Of a stretch of 8,803 bases of DNA, positions 1-6,603 are shown in pieces. The stretch covers positions 1 to 8,803 of the forward strand of contig CAKOWF010000044.1 in assembly GCA_934122215.1 (NCBI GenBank), given 5' to 3'. The notes under the pieces were generated by a model. The model had not been told where the DNA came from and did no database searches. It saw only the letters and a program-made list of their open reading frames with translations. This DNA is from an uncultured Bacilli bacterium (GTDB lineage: Bacteria; Bacillota_I; Bacilli_A; RF39; UBA660). Both the position numbers and the translations under genes were made by a program. Each line of letters starts with the position of its first letter. The stretch's first letter is position 1.

Positions 1-56
1 ATTGAATGTTCCTTTTTTATTTTATGCAAGATTACTTGCTAAATACATAATAACAC

Positions 57-81
57 AAAAAAGAACTTTTTACAAGTTCTT
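57..81 (-). terminator. Rho-independent terminator of the rnf operon
   Basis: On the minus strand, AAGAACTT (81-74) pairs with AAGTTCTT (68-61) around a 5-base loop. The right arm runs into a U-tract (60-57), giving six consecutive U. It starts ten bases after the rnfB stop codon, so the short rnfB really ends here and is not interrupted by a nearby frameshift with coding sequence continuing beyond it. Confidence 0.85.
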
Positions 82-90
82 ATATATCAA

Positions 91-348
91 TCAATTTAAC
101 TCTTTTAAGTATTCTTCCATTTCCTTTAATTTTTCACCTCTTAAAGGCTTGCACTTTTTATAATTTTCTATATTTTTACACATAGCTTCTGCCATACCAT
201 CACAACTTCCAAAACCACAACTACCACAATTAAATCCTGGTAGTCTTTTTAAATATTCATATTTTTTAGAATTATCTTCATTATCAAGTAAATTTAAAAT
301 AATTCCAATTATTAAGCCTGTAAAAGTTATGATAACAATTCCTATCAT
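91..348 (-). CDS. rnfB: Minimal RnfB: membrane anchor plus one 4Fe-4S domain, no ferredoxin domains
   Basis: RnfB normally takes electrons from ferredoxin on the cytoplasmic face and passes them to the membrane subunits of Rnf. This 85-aa protein has one N-terminal membrane helix (about residues 3-21) and then LPGFNCGSCGFGSCDGMAEA, the RnfB 4Fe-4S motif, with Cys41, Cys44, Cys49 and Cys66, plus an extra Cys57. It ends with a short charged helix. Family members usually exceed 180 aa and carry two or more further ferredoxin-type clusters after this point; none is present. The ATG at 348-346 is chosen because AAGGAGG (360-354) lies 5 bases upstream. A TTG 18 bases further upstream would place this ribosome binding site inside the gene. 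The ATG overlaps the TGA of the preceding micro-ORF (ATGA). The family call is firm; functional competence is inferred. Confidence 0.88.
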   Translation of the reverse strand: MIGIVIITFTGLIIGIILNLLDNEDNSKKYEYLKRLPGFNCGSCGFGSCDGMAEAMCKNIENYKKCKPLRGEKLKEMEEYLKELN

Positions 349-452
349 TTCTTCCTCCTTATACAATTACTACAATCATGATTACAATTATTCTTTTTAT
401 ATAACATAATTGTTAATATAATAAGTAAAATTAATAATATATAACTAAACAT
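345..452 (-). CDS. 35-aa membrane microprotein with CxxxCxxC tail, between rnfA and rnfB
   Basis: This unrecognised micro-ORF fills the gap between rnfA and rnfB. Residues 2-18 form one hydrophobic helix (FSYILLILLIILTIMLY). The tail has Lys-Lys, then CNHDCSNC (Cys23, Cys27, Cys30, with His25), and ends IRRKK. By the positive-inside rule the Cys tail should be cytoplasmic, on the face where RnfB binds its cluster. Its ATG overlaps the rnfA stop by 8 bases and its TGA overlaps the rnfB ATG by 4 bases, a classic coupling arrangement. No Shine-Dalgarno sequence is seen, so it would depend on re-initiation after rnfA. In layout it resembles small Cys-rich membrane proteins such as the FeoB-associated family, but I cannot show homology. 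A metal or Fe-S binding role is inference. Confidence 0.7.
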   Translation of the reverse strand: MFSYILLILLIILTIMLYKKNNCNHDCSNCIRRKK

Positions 453-1005
453 ATCTAGCAAATATAAGAGTCATAATAGCAGCTGTTATAAAAGCAATTG
501 GAACTCCATTTAATCTTCCTAAATTAACTTTAGAAATTTTCTCCCTAATAGTAGAAAAAATATAAATAACAAGTGTAAAACCTAAACTACTACTTACACT
601 ATAAACTAACATTTCTAAAAAATTAAAATTACTATTAATATTAATTAATGTTACACCTAATACAGCACAATTAGTAGTAATAAGAGGTAAATATATACCA
701 AAACTTTTATATAATTCTTTATTATATTTTTTTAATAATATAACTAACATTTGAACAAATGCAGCTATTACTAAAATAAAGAAAACTGTTTTTAAATAAA
801 CTGTATTTGTTGGTACTAATACATAATTATAAATTAGAAAAGTAATAATAGATGAACAAGTTATTACAAAAGTAACACATAATCCCATAGATAAAGCACT
901 TTTACTTTTAGAAGAAGTACCTATAAAAGGACATATTCCTAAAAATTTAGTCAAAACTATATTTTGAGTCAAAAGTGATGTTATAAATAAACTAAATAGA
1001 TTCAT
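445..1005 (-). CDS. rnfA: RnfA, membrane subunit of the Rnf complex
   Basis: RnfA is a six-helix membrane subunit that, with RnfE, forms a pseudo-symmetric pair holding an intramembrane Fe-S cluster in the ferredoxin:NAD+ oxidoreductase. The 186-aa protein has the usual length and the family motifs QNIVLTKFLGICPFIG (Cys25) and LPLITTNCAVLG (Cys113); these two Cys are the expected cluster ligands. Six hydrophobic segments are visible. The ATG at 1005-1003 is chosen because AAGGGGTGA (1019-1011) lies 5 bases upstream; a GTG three codons earlier falls inside that site. The gene overlaps the 3' end of rnfE by 14 bases and the start of the Cys-rich micro-ORF by 8 bases, so translation is probably coupled. 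Confidence 0.95.
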   Translation of the reverse strand: MNLFSLFITSLLTQNIVLTKFLGICPFIGTSSKSKSALSMGLCVTFVITCSSIITFLIYNYVLVPTNTVYLKTVFFILVIAAFVQMLVILLKKYNKELYKSFGIYLPLITTNCAVLGVTLININSNFNFLEMLVYSVSSSLGFTLVIYIFSTIREKISKVNLGRLNGVPIAFITAAIMTLIFARYV

Positions 1006-1609
1006 TTTTATCACCCCTTTTTAAACAAGCTATTAATAACCCCATTACTAAGAATGCACCAGCAGGTTCTATCATTATTTTAATTGGTAAAACTTGTAAA
1101 TTTTTATACAAAACTATAATTAATTTTTTATGTGTTAAAACACTACTAGCATCCATTAAAGTAATAGTTCCACTACCTAATACTTCCCTAATTAAAGCTA
1201 TAATTACTAAAGCAAATAAATATCCAAGTCCAGTTAAAATAGCTTCCTTTATACTTTCTTTAATACTAGCTTTACTTGCTACACTTACTCCCTTACCTAA
1301 AACTATACAATTAACTACAATTAAAGGTAAATATATACCTAATATATTATAAATGGATGGTGCATACTTATTTAATAATATTTCTAAAGTTGTTACTATA
1401 GTAGCTATTATTACAATATAAACAGGTATTTGAACATTATCTGGTATCAATTTTTTAAATATTGAAATAATTGTTAAAGAAAGTAATATTACAATCATAA
1501 AGCATATACCCATTATAATGGCATTTTCTACTTTAGTAGTTACAGCTAAAGCAGAACATAAACCAAGATTTAAAATAAATATAGGATTTTCACTAATTAT
1601 TTTTTTCAT
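992..1609 (-). CDS. rnfE: RnfE, membrane subunit of the Rnf complex
   Basis: RnfE is the membrane partner and paralogue of RnfA, with opposite topology, and contributes the other two ligands of the intramembrane cluster. The 205-aa product matches the usual length. It contains NPIFILNLGLCSALAVT (Cys18), a central YLPLIVVNCIVLG motif (Cys101), and near the C-terminus IEPAGAFLVMGLLIA, typical of RnfE. Six membrane segments are visible. The ATG at 1609-1607 is preceded by TAGGAGGGG, whose TAG is the stop of the 29-codon ORF upstream, so the two are tightly coupled. An in-frame ATG 16 codons upstream is rejected because it lies within that small ORF and has no ribosome binding site. The TAG stop lies inside rnfA. 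Confidence 0.95.
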   Translation of the reverse strand: MKKIISENPIFILNLGLCSALAVTTKVENAIIMGICFMIVILLSLTIISIFKKLIPDNVQIPVYIVIIATIVTTLEILLNKYAPSIYNILGIYLPLIVVNCIVLGKGVSVASKASIKESIKEAILTGLGYLFALVIIALIREVLGSGTITLMDASSVLTHKKLIIVLYKNLQVLPIKIMIEPAGAFLVMGLLIACLKRGDKNESI

Positions 1610-1617
1610 AACCCCTC

Positions 1618-1707
1618 CTATAAAACATTTGTTAATAAATATAAAAGTGTTGAACAAATTAATACAGTTATTGTAAGCGCTAAAATACTTTTTATTTTAT
1701 TTTTCAT
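1618..1707 (-). CDS. 29-aa single-helix membrane microprotein in the usual rnfG position
   Basis: Between the rnfD-rnfG fusion and rnfE is a 29-codon ORF starting MKNKIKSILALTITVLICST and ending in LLTNVL. It has a basic N-terminus (Lys2, Lys4, Lys6) and one hydrophobic helix (about 8-29), which predicts N-in topology. This is the layout of the signal-anchor helix that starts a normal RnfG, and the ORF sits where rnfG lies in the C-D-G-E-A-B order. The ATG overlaps the end of rnfD-G by 11 bases, GAGG (1717-1714) lies 6 bases upstream, and its TAG forms part of the rnfE ribosome binding site. It could be a remnant of the RnfG anchor, a small accessory subunit, or a leader ORF that only couples rnfE translation. 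No homologue is recognised. Confidence 0.62.
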   Translation of the reverse strand: MKNKIKSILALTITVLICSTLLYLLTNVL

Positions 1708-3112
1708 ATATACCCTCTAATTCTAAAACATTTTGTAATGCTTTCTTTAAAGCACTTGATGAAATTGTAGCTCCACTTACTGTATCAACACTATTTAATT
1801 TATCACTATTTTCTACTAATTTTTGTATATAATTTGATTCTTCTATTTTACTATAGTAAGCTTTAGTTTCATTATGAGATAATACTTTATATGAAATAAC
1901 TTTATCATCATTTAAAACTACTTCAATATTAATTTTACCACCATTACCTGTTTCATTTACTAAATAAATTGTATTACCATTCTCTTCATTAATACTAACA
2001 AGTTCAAAATTATTATCTATATTTTTAGTATTTATAACATTTTTTAAACTTAATGAAATTATAAAAATAATACCTATTATAAGTAAATAAATTATCCACT
2101 TAAAATCTTTTTCTTTTGCTTTAAGTCCTATTTTATCAAATATAAATACTAACATATTAACTGTTAAAATACTTGTCATTACTCCTTCTGGAGCAGTTGT
2201 TAAATATCTAAATAACACTGTAAGTATTCCAAGTGTTAATCCATATAATACTTGACCTATTTTAGTAACGGGACTTGTTACTGGATCAGTTGCCATAAAA
2301 ACAGCTCCAAATAATAATCCACCAGATAATATTTGAAATAATGGATACCAAATTCCTAACCCATTCATTTTTCCTATAAAATAAGTTAATATAAATACTG
2401 TTCCAACATAAATTATAGGAATTCTTACCTTTATTACTTTAGTAACAGCTAGATAAACAAAAGCAACAATTATAAGTAAACTACAAGTTTCTCCTACACT
2501 TCCAGGTATCATACCTGTAAAGAAATTATATAAACTACCATACGGTCCAATTAAATTTTCATAACTTACTTTATCAACTAATACTTGATTAGTTAAAGGT
2601 GTAGCACTTGACACTGTATCTATTTCATAATTATTTAAATATGTTCCTATATTTGATGAATAAATAGACATAATAAATAAACAACCTATAAGAGCTGGAT
2701 TAAATATATTATTACCAAATCCACCGTACATTAATTTACCAACTACTGTAGCTATAAAAGAACCTATTATTAAAATTGATATTGGTGTATTTAAAGGTAC
2801 TACTAAACTTAAAAATAATCCTGGAAATATAGCATATTTATTTTTAATAGAATCTAACCAACTATTATGTTTTATAAATTTATAATATAAAGTTTCAAAT
2901 AAGAAAGATGATAATCCACCTATTACAATAAATATTAAAGGTTTAAACATCTCATATATAGTTGCATAACCATTTATATATAAATAAATTCCATTTTTAT
3001 AAAAAGAAAAAATAATTATTGGTAAAAGTGAAATAAGAAGATGAAACATTATTTTATCGGTACTATTATTACTTCTTACATAAGGTCCATTTATATTATG
3101 AAACTTTTTCAT
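1697..3112 (-). CDS. rnfD: RnfD-RnfG fusion: membrane flavoprotein with a C-terminal FMN-binding domain
   Basis: This 471-aa protein joins two Rnf flavoprotein subunits. Residues 1 to about 330 are RnfD, a multi-helix membrane protein; DTVSSATPLT (Thr171) fits the RnfD covalent-FMN site, and NPALIGC (138-144) and ATDPVTSP (274-281) are family motifs. A further helix (about 338-356) then leads to a short outside FMN-binding domain like RnfG (about 365-471), ending DTVSGATISSSAL, the flavinylation motif (Thr449). In most rnf operons D and G are separate genes of about 300-350 and 180-210 aa. The G part is short, and the family ETPGLG motif reads ETKAYY here (415-420). The ATG at 3112-3110 has AAGGAGGT (3125-3118) 5 bases upstream and overlaps rnfC by 17 bases. 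Covalent FMN attachment is inferred from the motifs. Confidence 0.93.
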   Translation of the reverse strand: MKKFHNINGPYVRSNNSTDKIMFHLLISLLPIIIFSFYKNGIYLYINGYATIYEMFKPLIFIVIGGLSSFLFETLYYKFIKHNSWLDSIKNKYAIFPGLFLSLVVPLNTPISILIIGSFIATVVGKLMYGGFGNNIFNPALIGCLFIMSIYSSNIGTYLNNYEIDTVSSATPLTNQVLVDKVSYENLIGPYGSLYNFFTGMIPGSVGETCSLLIIVAFVYLAVTKVIKVRIPIIYVGTVFILTYFIGKMNGLGIWYPLFQILSGGLLFGAVFMATDPVTSPVTKIGQVLYGLTLGILTVLFRYLTTAPEGVMTSILTVNMLVFIFDKIGLKAKEKDFKWIIYLLIIGIIFIISLSLKNVINTKNIDNNFELVSINEENGNTIYLVNETGNGGKINIEVVLNDDKVISYKVLSHNETKAYYSKIEESNYIQKLVENSDKLNSVDTVSGATISSSALKKALQNVLELEGIYEK

Positions 3113-4331
3113 TTTTTACCTCCTTTTTAGCATTTATTACTTTTTCTCTTAGATTTATTTTAGCAGGACATATATATGAACATATACCACATTCTATACA
3201 TTTTTCTGGATGTAATTTAACTAATTCATCATGCGAAGCATCTTTTATTAAAACTGGTTCAATAAAAGCAGGACAATTTTGAATACATTTTGAACATCTA
3301 AGGCAAGGATTTTCTTTTAATTCTTTCTGAGACTGAATCATAACAGCATTATTATTAGCCATTATAGTTGAATTCAAATCTCCCGGTATTCCCATCATTA
3401 ATCCACCCATTATTAGTACTACATTATTATTTCTTTTTAAACTAATTTGACTTAATAATTCATTACAACTTGTACCAACTTTAACTAACATATTACATGG
3501 ATTTTTAACCATATCACCACCTATATATATAATTCTTTCTATAAGTGGTTTATTAAATTTTAAAGCTTGATATATAGCATATATTGTAGAAATATTATTT
3601 ACAACTATTCCAAGTTCACTTGGAAGTTTATCATAATCCATCTTTTTAACATATTTTATTAAGTTCCTTTCCCAACCCATTGGATAAAAATTTGGAACTT
3701 CAACTAATTTAATCTTGTCATAAGTACCTATATATGTTTCAATTATTTGTTTTAATTTTTTATTATTTCTTTTAATTCCAATTATTGCTTCTGATATATT
3801 ATTAATTTCCATAATAGCATCTATTCCATATAAAATTTCTTCTATTTTTTCTTCAATTAAACAATAGTCACTATTAATATAAGGTTCGCATTCTACAGCA
3901 TTTATTATTAAAGTTTTGATATTATTAGTATCATATTTAACATAGGTAGGAAAACCTGCTCCACCCATACCAATAATTCCACAATTTTTTAAAATATCAA
4001 TAAATTCATTTTTTGATATTTTATTAATATCTTTTCTAACTTCTATTTTAGATTCTATTTTTTCTTTAAAATCATTTTTAATTTTAATTGTTTTTACATT
4101 ATCTATTATATCTATATCTTCAACAAATCCAGATACACTACTAAATAATGATTTAGTAAATTTTCCTTTAGTTTTGGCCAATATTGTACCTTTATAAACA
4201 TAGTCATTTTTTTTTACATATAATACATATTCTTCATTACTATTTAATTTTATATAAATATAATTTGGTTTATTATAGCTTTTTAAAACAGTTAATTTTT
4301 TTTTAGAACCTTTTAAATGTATGCCTTGCAT
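3096..4331 (-). CDS. rnfC: RnfC, NADH/FMN-binding 4Fe-4S subunit of the Rnf complex
   Basis: RnfC is the peripheral cytoplasmic subunit where Rnf exchanges electrons with NAD+/NADH. The 411-aa protein shows the family layout: an N-terminal GIHLKGSK segment with a biotinyl-lipoyl-like domain (about 5-90), the nucleotide/FMN site GMGGAGFPT (121-129), NAVECEPY (144-151), YPMGWERNLI (216-225), and two 4Fe-4S motifs, CLRCSKCIQNCP (343-354) and CIECGICSYICP (378-389). It is complete but slightly short, with only a brief tail after the second cluster. The ATG has AGGTGA (4341-4336) just upstream. It is the first gene of the operon and reads away from the divergent PBP gene. Transcription probably starts in the AT-rich spacer at 4332-4432. 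Confidence 0.96.
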   Translation of the reverse strand: MQGIHLKGSKKKLTVLKSYNKPNYIYIKLNSNEEYVLYVKKNDYVYKGTILAKTKGKFTKSLFSSVSGFVEDIDIIDNVKTIKIKNDFKEKIESKIEVRKDINKISKNEFIDILKNCGIIGMGGAGFPTYVKYDTNNIKTLIINAVECEPYINSDYCLIEEKIEEILYGIDAIMEINNISEAIIGIKRNNKKLKQIIETYIGTYDKIKLVEVPNFYPMGWERNLIKYVKKMDYDKLPSELGIVVNNISTIYAIYQALKFNKPLIERIIYIGGDMVKNPCNMLVKVGTSCNELLSQISLKRNNNVVLIMGGLMMGIPGDLNSTIMANNNAVMIQSQKELKENPCLRCSKCIQNCPAFIEPVLIKDASHDELVKLHPEKCIECGICSYICPAKINLREKVINAKKEVKNEKVS

Positions 4332-4432
4332 ATTATCACCTATTATAATTATATAAAAAAATATATAAAAAATCTAGTTAAACATAAATAATTTTTTTGT
4401 TTTTATTAATACTAATTTTAGGGTGAATAATC
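4332..4432. promoter_or_regulatory. Divergent promoter region between rnfC and the PBP gene
   Basis: The 101-base spacer separates two divergent genes and is almost entirely A and T, with A- and T-tracts. On the minus strand two TATAAT hexamers (4353-4348 and 4347-4342) could serve as the -10 for the rnf operon; the second abuts the ribosome binding site and is less likely. The hexamer 17 bases upstream of the first is TAGATT, a poor -35. On the plus strand no convincing -35/-10 pair stands out. GGGTGA (4421-4426) is the ribosome binding site of the PBP gene, 6 bases from its ATG. No operator-like inverted repeat is visible. The promoter function is inferred mainly from gene layout. Confidence 0.35.
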
Positions 4433-6346
4433 ATGAAAAAATTATTTAAAATTTTTATATCACTAATAATTTTATTTTCTTTTATTTATGTAGGTTTATT
4501 GATATATGCGGAAGTTTCACCTAAACTTCCTATAAATGGTGCGAACAGTTTTTATTTATATGACAAAGATAATAATTTATTTTCTGGCAAAACAGATGCT
4601 TTACCATTAAGTGATATATCACCTTATTTAATTGATGCCACCATAGCTATAGAAGATAAAAATTTTTATAAACATTCAGGATTTGATATTTTAAGAATTA
4701 TTAAAGCTTTATTTATTAATTTTACTAACCAAAAAACATTACAAGGAGCTAGTACAATAACACAACAATATGCGAAAAACTTATTTTTAGATTTTGATAA
4801 AAAATGGTCTAGAAAAATAGAAGAAGCTGTTTTAACTTTAAGACTTGAAGCACATTATTCTAAAGATGAATTACTAGCTGGATATTTAAATACTATCAAT
4901 TATGGTGGAGTTTTTGGCATTGAGAATGCTAGTAATTATTATTTTGGAAAATCTGCTAAAGAATTAACATTAGCTGAAGCTTCTATTTTAGCAGGTATTC
5001 CTAAATCTCCTAGTAATTACTCCCCTATTTCTAATTATGAAAATGCTAAAAAAAGACAATATTTAATATTGGATGCTATGGTTAAAAATAAATATATTAC
5101 TGAAGAAGAAAAAAATAATGCTTACAATACTGAATTAGTTTTTATTGGCTCTAATACAGAAAGTATTAATTCTAGTTTAATGTATTATGAAGATGCCGTT
5201 TTAAATGAACTTAAAAATCTTAAAAGTATCCCTTCTTCTTTCTTAGAAACTGGAGGACTTAAAATATATACTAATTTAGATATTAATGCTCAAAAAATAG
5301 TTAATGACACTATTAAAAAATATTTATCAAATAGCGATTTACAAATAGCTACAGTTTTAATGGATCCTAACGATGGTAAAATAAGAGCTATAGCTGGAGG
5401 TAAAAATTATAGTGAAAGTGAATTTAATAGAGTTACATCTTCTTATAGACAAGTTGGTTCTACTATAAAACCAATACTATATTATTCAGCATTAGAAAAT
5501 GGTTTTACTGCTTCTACTACTTTTACTAGTGAAAAAACAACATTTACTTTTTCTAATAATAAAACTTATATTCCTACAAATTATGGAGATAATTATGCTA
5601 ATAAACCAATAAGTATGGGAGCTGCTATTGCTTATTCTGATAATATATATGCTGTTAAAACTCATCTTTTTTTAGGTGAAGATAATTTAGTTGAAATGGC
5701 AAGAAAATTAGGTATTACAAGCAAATTAGAAGCTAATCCTTCACTTGCTTTAGGAACTAATGAAATTAATATTTTAGAAATGATGGAAGCTTATTCAACA
5801 TTTGCAAATGAAGGATATAAAATAGAGCCTTATTTTATTACTAAAGTAGAGGATGTAAATGGAAATGTTTTATATGAAAGAAAAGAATATAAAGAAGAAA
5901 TATTAGATAAAAGTATTGTTTATATTTTAAATAATTTACTTAAAAATTCTTATAATAAAAATTTTATTGATTATGCTTATCCTACTTGTATTAATATAGC
6001 TCCTAAATTAACTAAAGACTATGCCATTAAAACTGGAACAACTAATACAGATCACCTAATTTTTGGTTATAATAAAGATGCTATATTAGGTATATGGATG
6101 GGATATGATGATAATTCTGATACACTTGTTAAAGATGGTAATATTATGAAAAATATATGGGCTGATATTATTGAAGAATATTTAAGAGAAAAAGAAAATA
6201 ATTGGTATGAAAAACCTGATAATGTAATTGGTGTTTTAGTTGATCCTGTTAGTGGTGAAATATCTACTAATTATAATAAGAGTGTTACTTATTATTATAT
6301 TAAGGGTACCGAGCCAATATTTAAAGATATTATTTTGACAGAATAA
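4433..6346 (+). CDS. Class A penicillin-binding protein (PBP1A-type glycosyltransferase/transpeptidase)
   Basis: This bifunctional enzyme polymerises lipid II into glycan strands and cross-links the peptides, outside the membrane. The 637-aa protein has a short cytoplasmic start and one membrane helix (about 5-26). The GT51 domain follows (about 45-220), with AIEDKNFYKHSGFD (catalytic Glu74), GASTITQQYAKNLF (105-118), RLEAHYSKDELLAGYLN (137-153) and an AEASILAGIPKSPSNYSP segment (181-198). The transpeptidase domain (about 300-590) has the active-site motif STIK (Ser343 to Lys346), SDN (402-404) and KTGTT (533-537). The C-terminus ends shortly after YIKGTEP (622-628), with no added PASTA or FN3 domain. 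All catalytic motifs are intact. The gene is monocistronic, divergent from rnf, with its own terminator. It shows that the cell makes peptidoglycan. Confidence 0.96.
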   Translation: MKKLFKIFISLIILFSFIYVGLLIYAEVSPKLPINGANSFYLYDKDNNLFSGKTDALPLSDISPYLIDATIAIEDKNFYKHSGFDILRIIKALFINFTNQKTLQGASTITQQYAKNLFLDFDKKWSRKIEEAVLTLRLEAHYSKDELLAGYLNTINYGGVFGIENASNYYFGKSAKELTLAEASILAGIPKSPSNYSPISNYENAKKRQYLILDAMVKNKYITEEEKNNAYNTELVFIGSNTESINSSLMYYEDAVLNELKNLKSIPSSFLETGGLKIYTNLDINAQKIVNDTIKKYLSNSDLQIATVLMDPNDGKIRAIAGGKNYSESEFNRVTSSYRQVGSTIKPILYYSALENGFTASTTFTSEKTTFTFSNNKTYIPTNYGDNYANKPISMGAAIAYSDNIYAVKTHLFLGEDNLVEMARKLGITSKLEANPSLALGTNEINILEMMEAYSTFANEGYKIEPYFITKVEDVNGNVLYERKEYKEEILDKSIVYILNNLLKNSYNKNFIDYAYPTCINIAPKLTKDYAIKTGTTNTDHLIFGYNKDAILGIWMGYDDNSDTLVKDGNIMKNIWADIIEEYLREKENNWYEKPDNVIGVLVDPVSGEISTNYNKSVTYYYIKGTEPIFKDIILTE

Positions 6347-6380
6347 AAGTCTAGAATTTATTCAATATTATTAATTTAAG

Positions 6381-6422
6381 AAATAGTTAGAAATATCAAA
6401 ATAATATTTTCTAACTATTTTT
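6381..6422 (+). terminator. Terminator of the PBP gene
   Basis: A 13-bp perfect stem (6381-6393 pairs with 6408-6420; core ATAGTTAGAAA / TTTCTAACTAT) with a 14-base AT-rich loop is followed on the plus strand by a run of five T (6418-6422). It begins 34 bases after the PBP stop codon. On the minus strand the flank is less T-rich, so plus-strand function is preferred. Confidence 0.8.
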
Positions 6423-6520
6423 AAATGATTTTTATTATCAACTTGTAAAACTAAACCAGGCTCATCATCTTTTAATATCTTACTCTATAACATAAATATT
6501 CTGTTTTCATTATAATTATT

Positions 6521-6552
6521 TAAAAAGGATAGAATAATTATTTTCTATCCTT
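6521..6552 (-). terminator. Terminator of the surface-protein gene cluster
   Basis: On the minus strand AAGGATAGAA (6552-6543) pairs with TTCTATCCTT (6534-6525), a perfect 10-bp stem around an 8-base loop, running into TTTTTA. It lies about 50 bases after the stop of the 181-aa gene and should end transcription of the cluster that reads towards the PBP gene. Confidence 0.78.
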
Positions 6553-6603
6553 AAATTAATGTATTGATAATTTACTTTCTTGTAATAACATTTTTTATAT
6601 TTA

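Larger units (their letters stand above)
6347..6603. other. Convergent intergenic spacer
   Basis: This spacer lies between the 3' ends of the PBP gene and the surface-protein cluster. It contains the two terminators listed separately. Between them, on the minus strand, a 37-codon stretch open between stops (6484-6371) reads KDDEPGLVLQVDNKNHLK in its middle, which looks more protein-like than random AT-rich DNA. It has no ATG/GTG/TTG start at its beginning and no ribosome binding site, and it runs through the PBP terminator hairpin, so it is not called as a gene. No RNA gene or repeat array is seen. Confidence 0.5.

Noticed and set aside
25..42. Small hairpin GCAAG-ATTA-CTTGC
   Set aside because: A 5-bp stem with no following T-run on either strand is expected by chance in such AT-rich sequence.
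2..163. Plus-strand frame open from the window edge, starting NVPFLFYARLLAKYIITQKR
   Set aside because: The first part looks protein-like, but the frame would run through the rnf terminator and about 70 bases antisense into rnfB before stopping. It may be the 3' end of a convergent gene; sequence left of the window is needed to decide.
349..366. TTG start extending rnfB by six codons
   Set aside because: The extension would translate the AAGGAGG ribosome binding site of the internal ATG; the ATG start also gives the neat 4-base overlap with the micro-ORF.
1006..1014. GTG start extending rnfA by three codons
   Set aside because: The GTG is part of the AAGGGGTGA ribosome binding site for the ATG at 1005.
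1610..1657. Upstream ATG extending rnfE by 16 codons
   Set aside because: The extension lies inside the 29-codon ORF, lacks a ribosome binding site, and adds nothing resembling RnfE; the ATG at 1609 follows a strong TAGGAGGGG.
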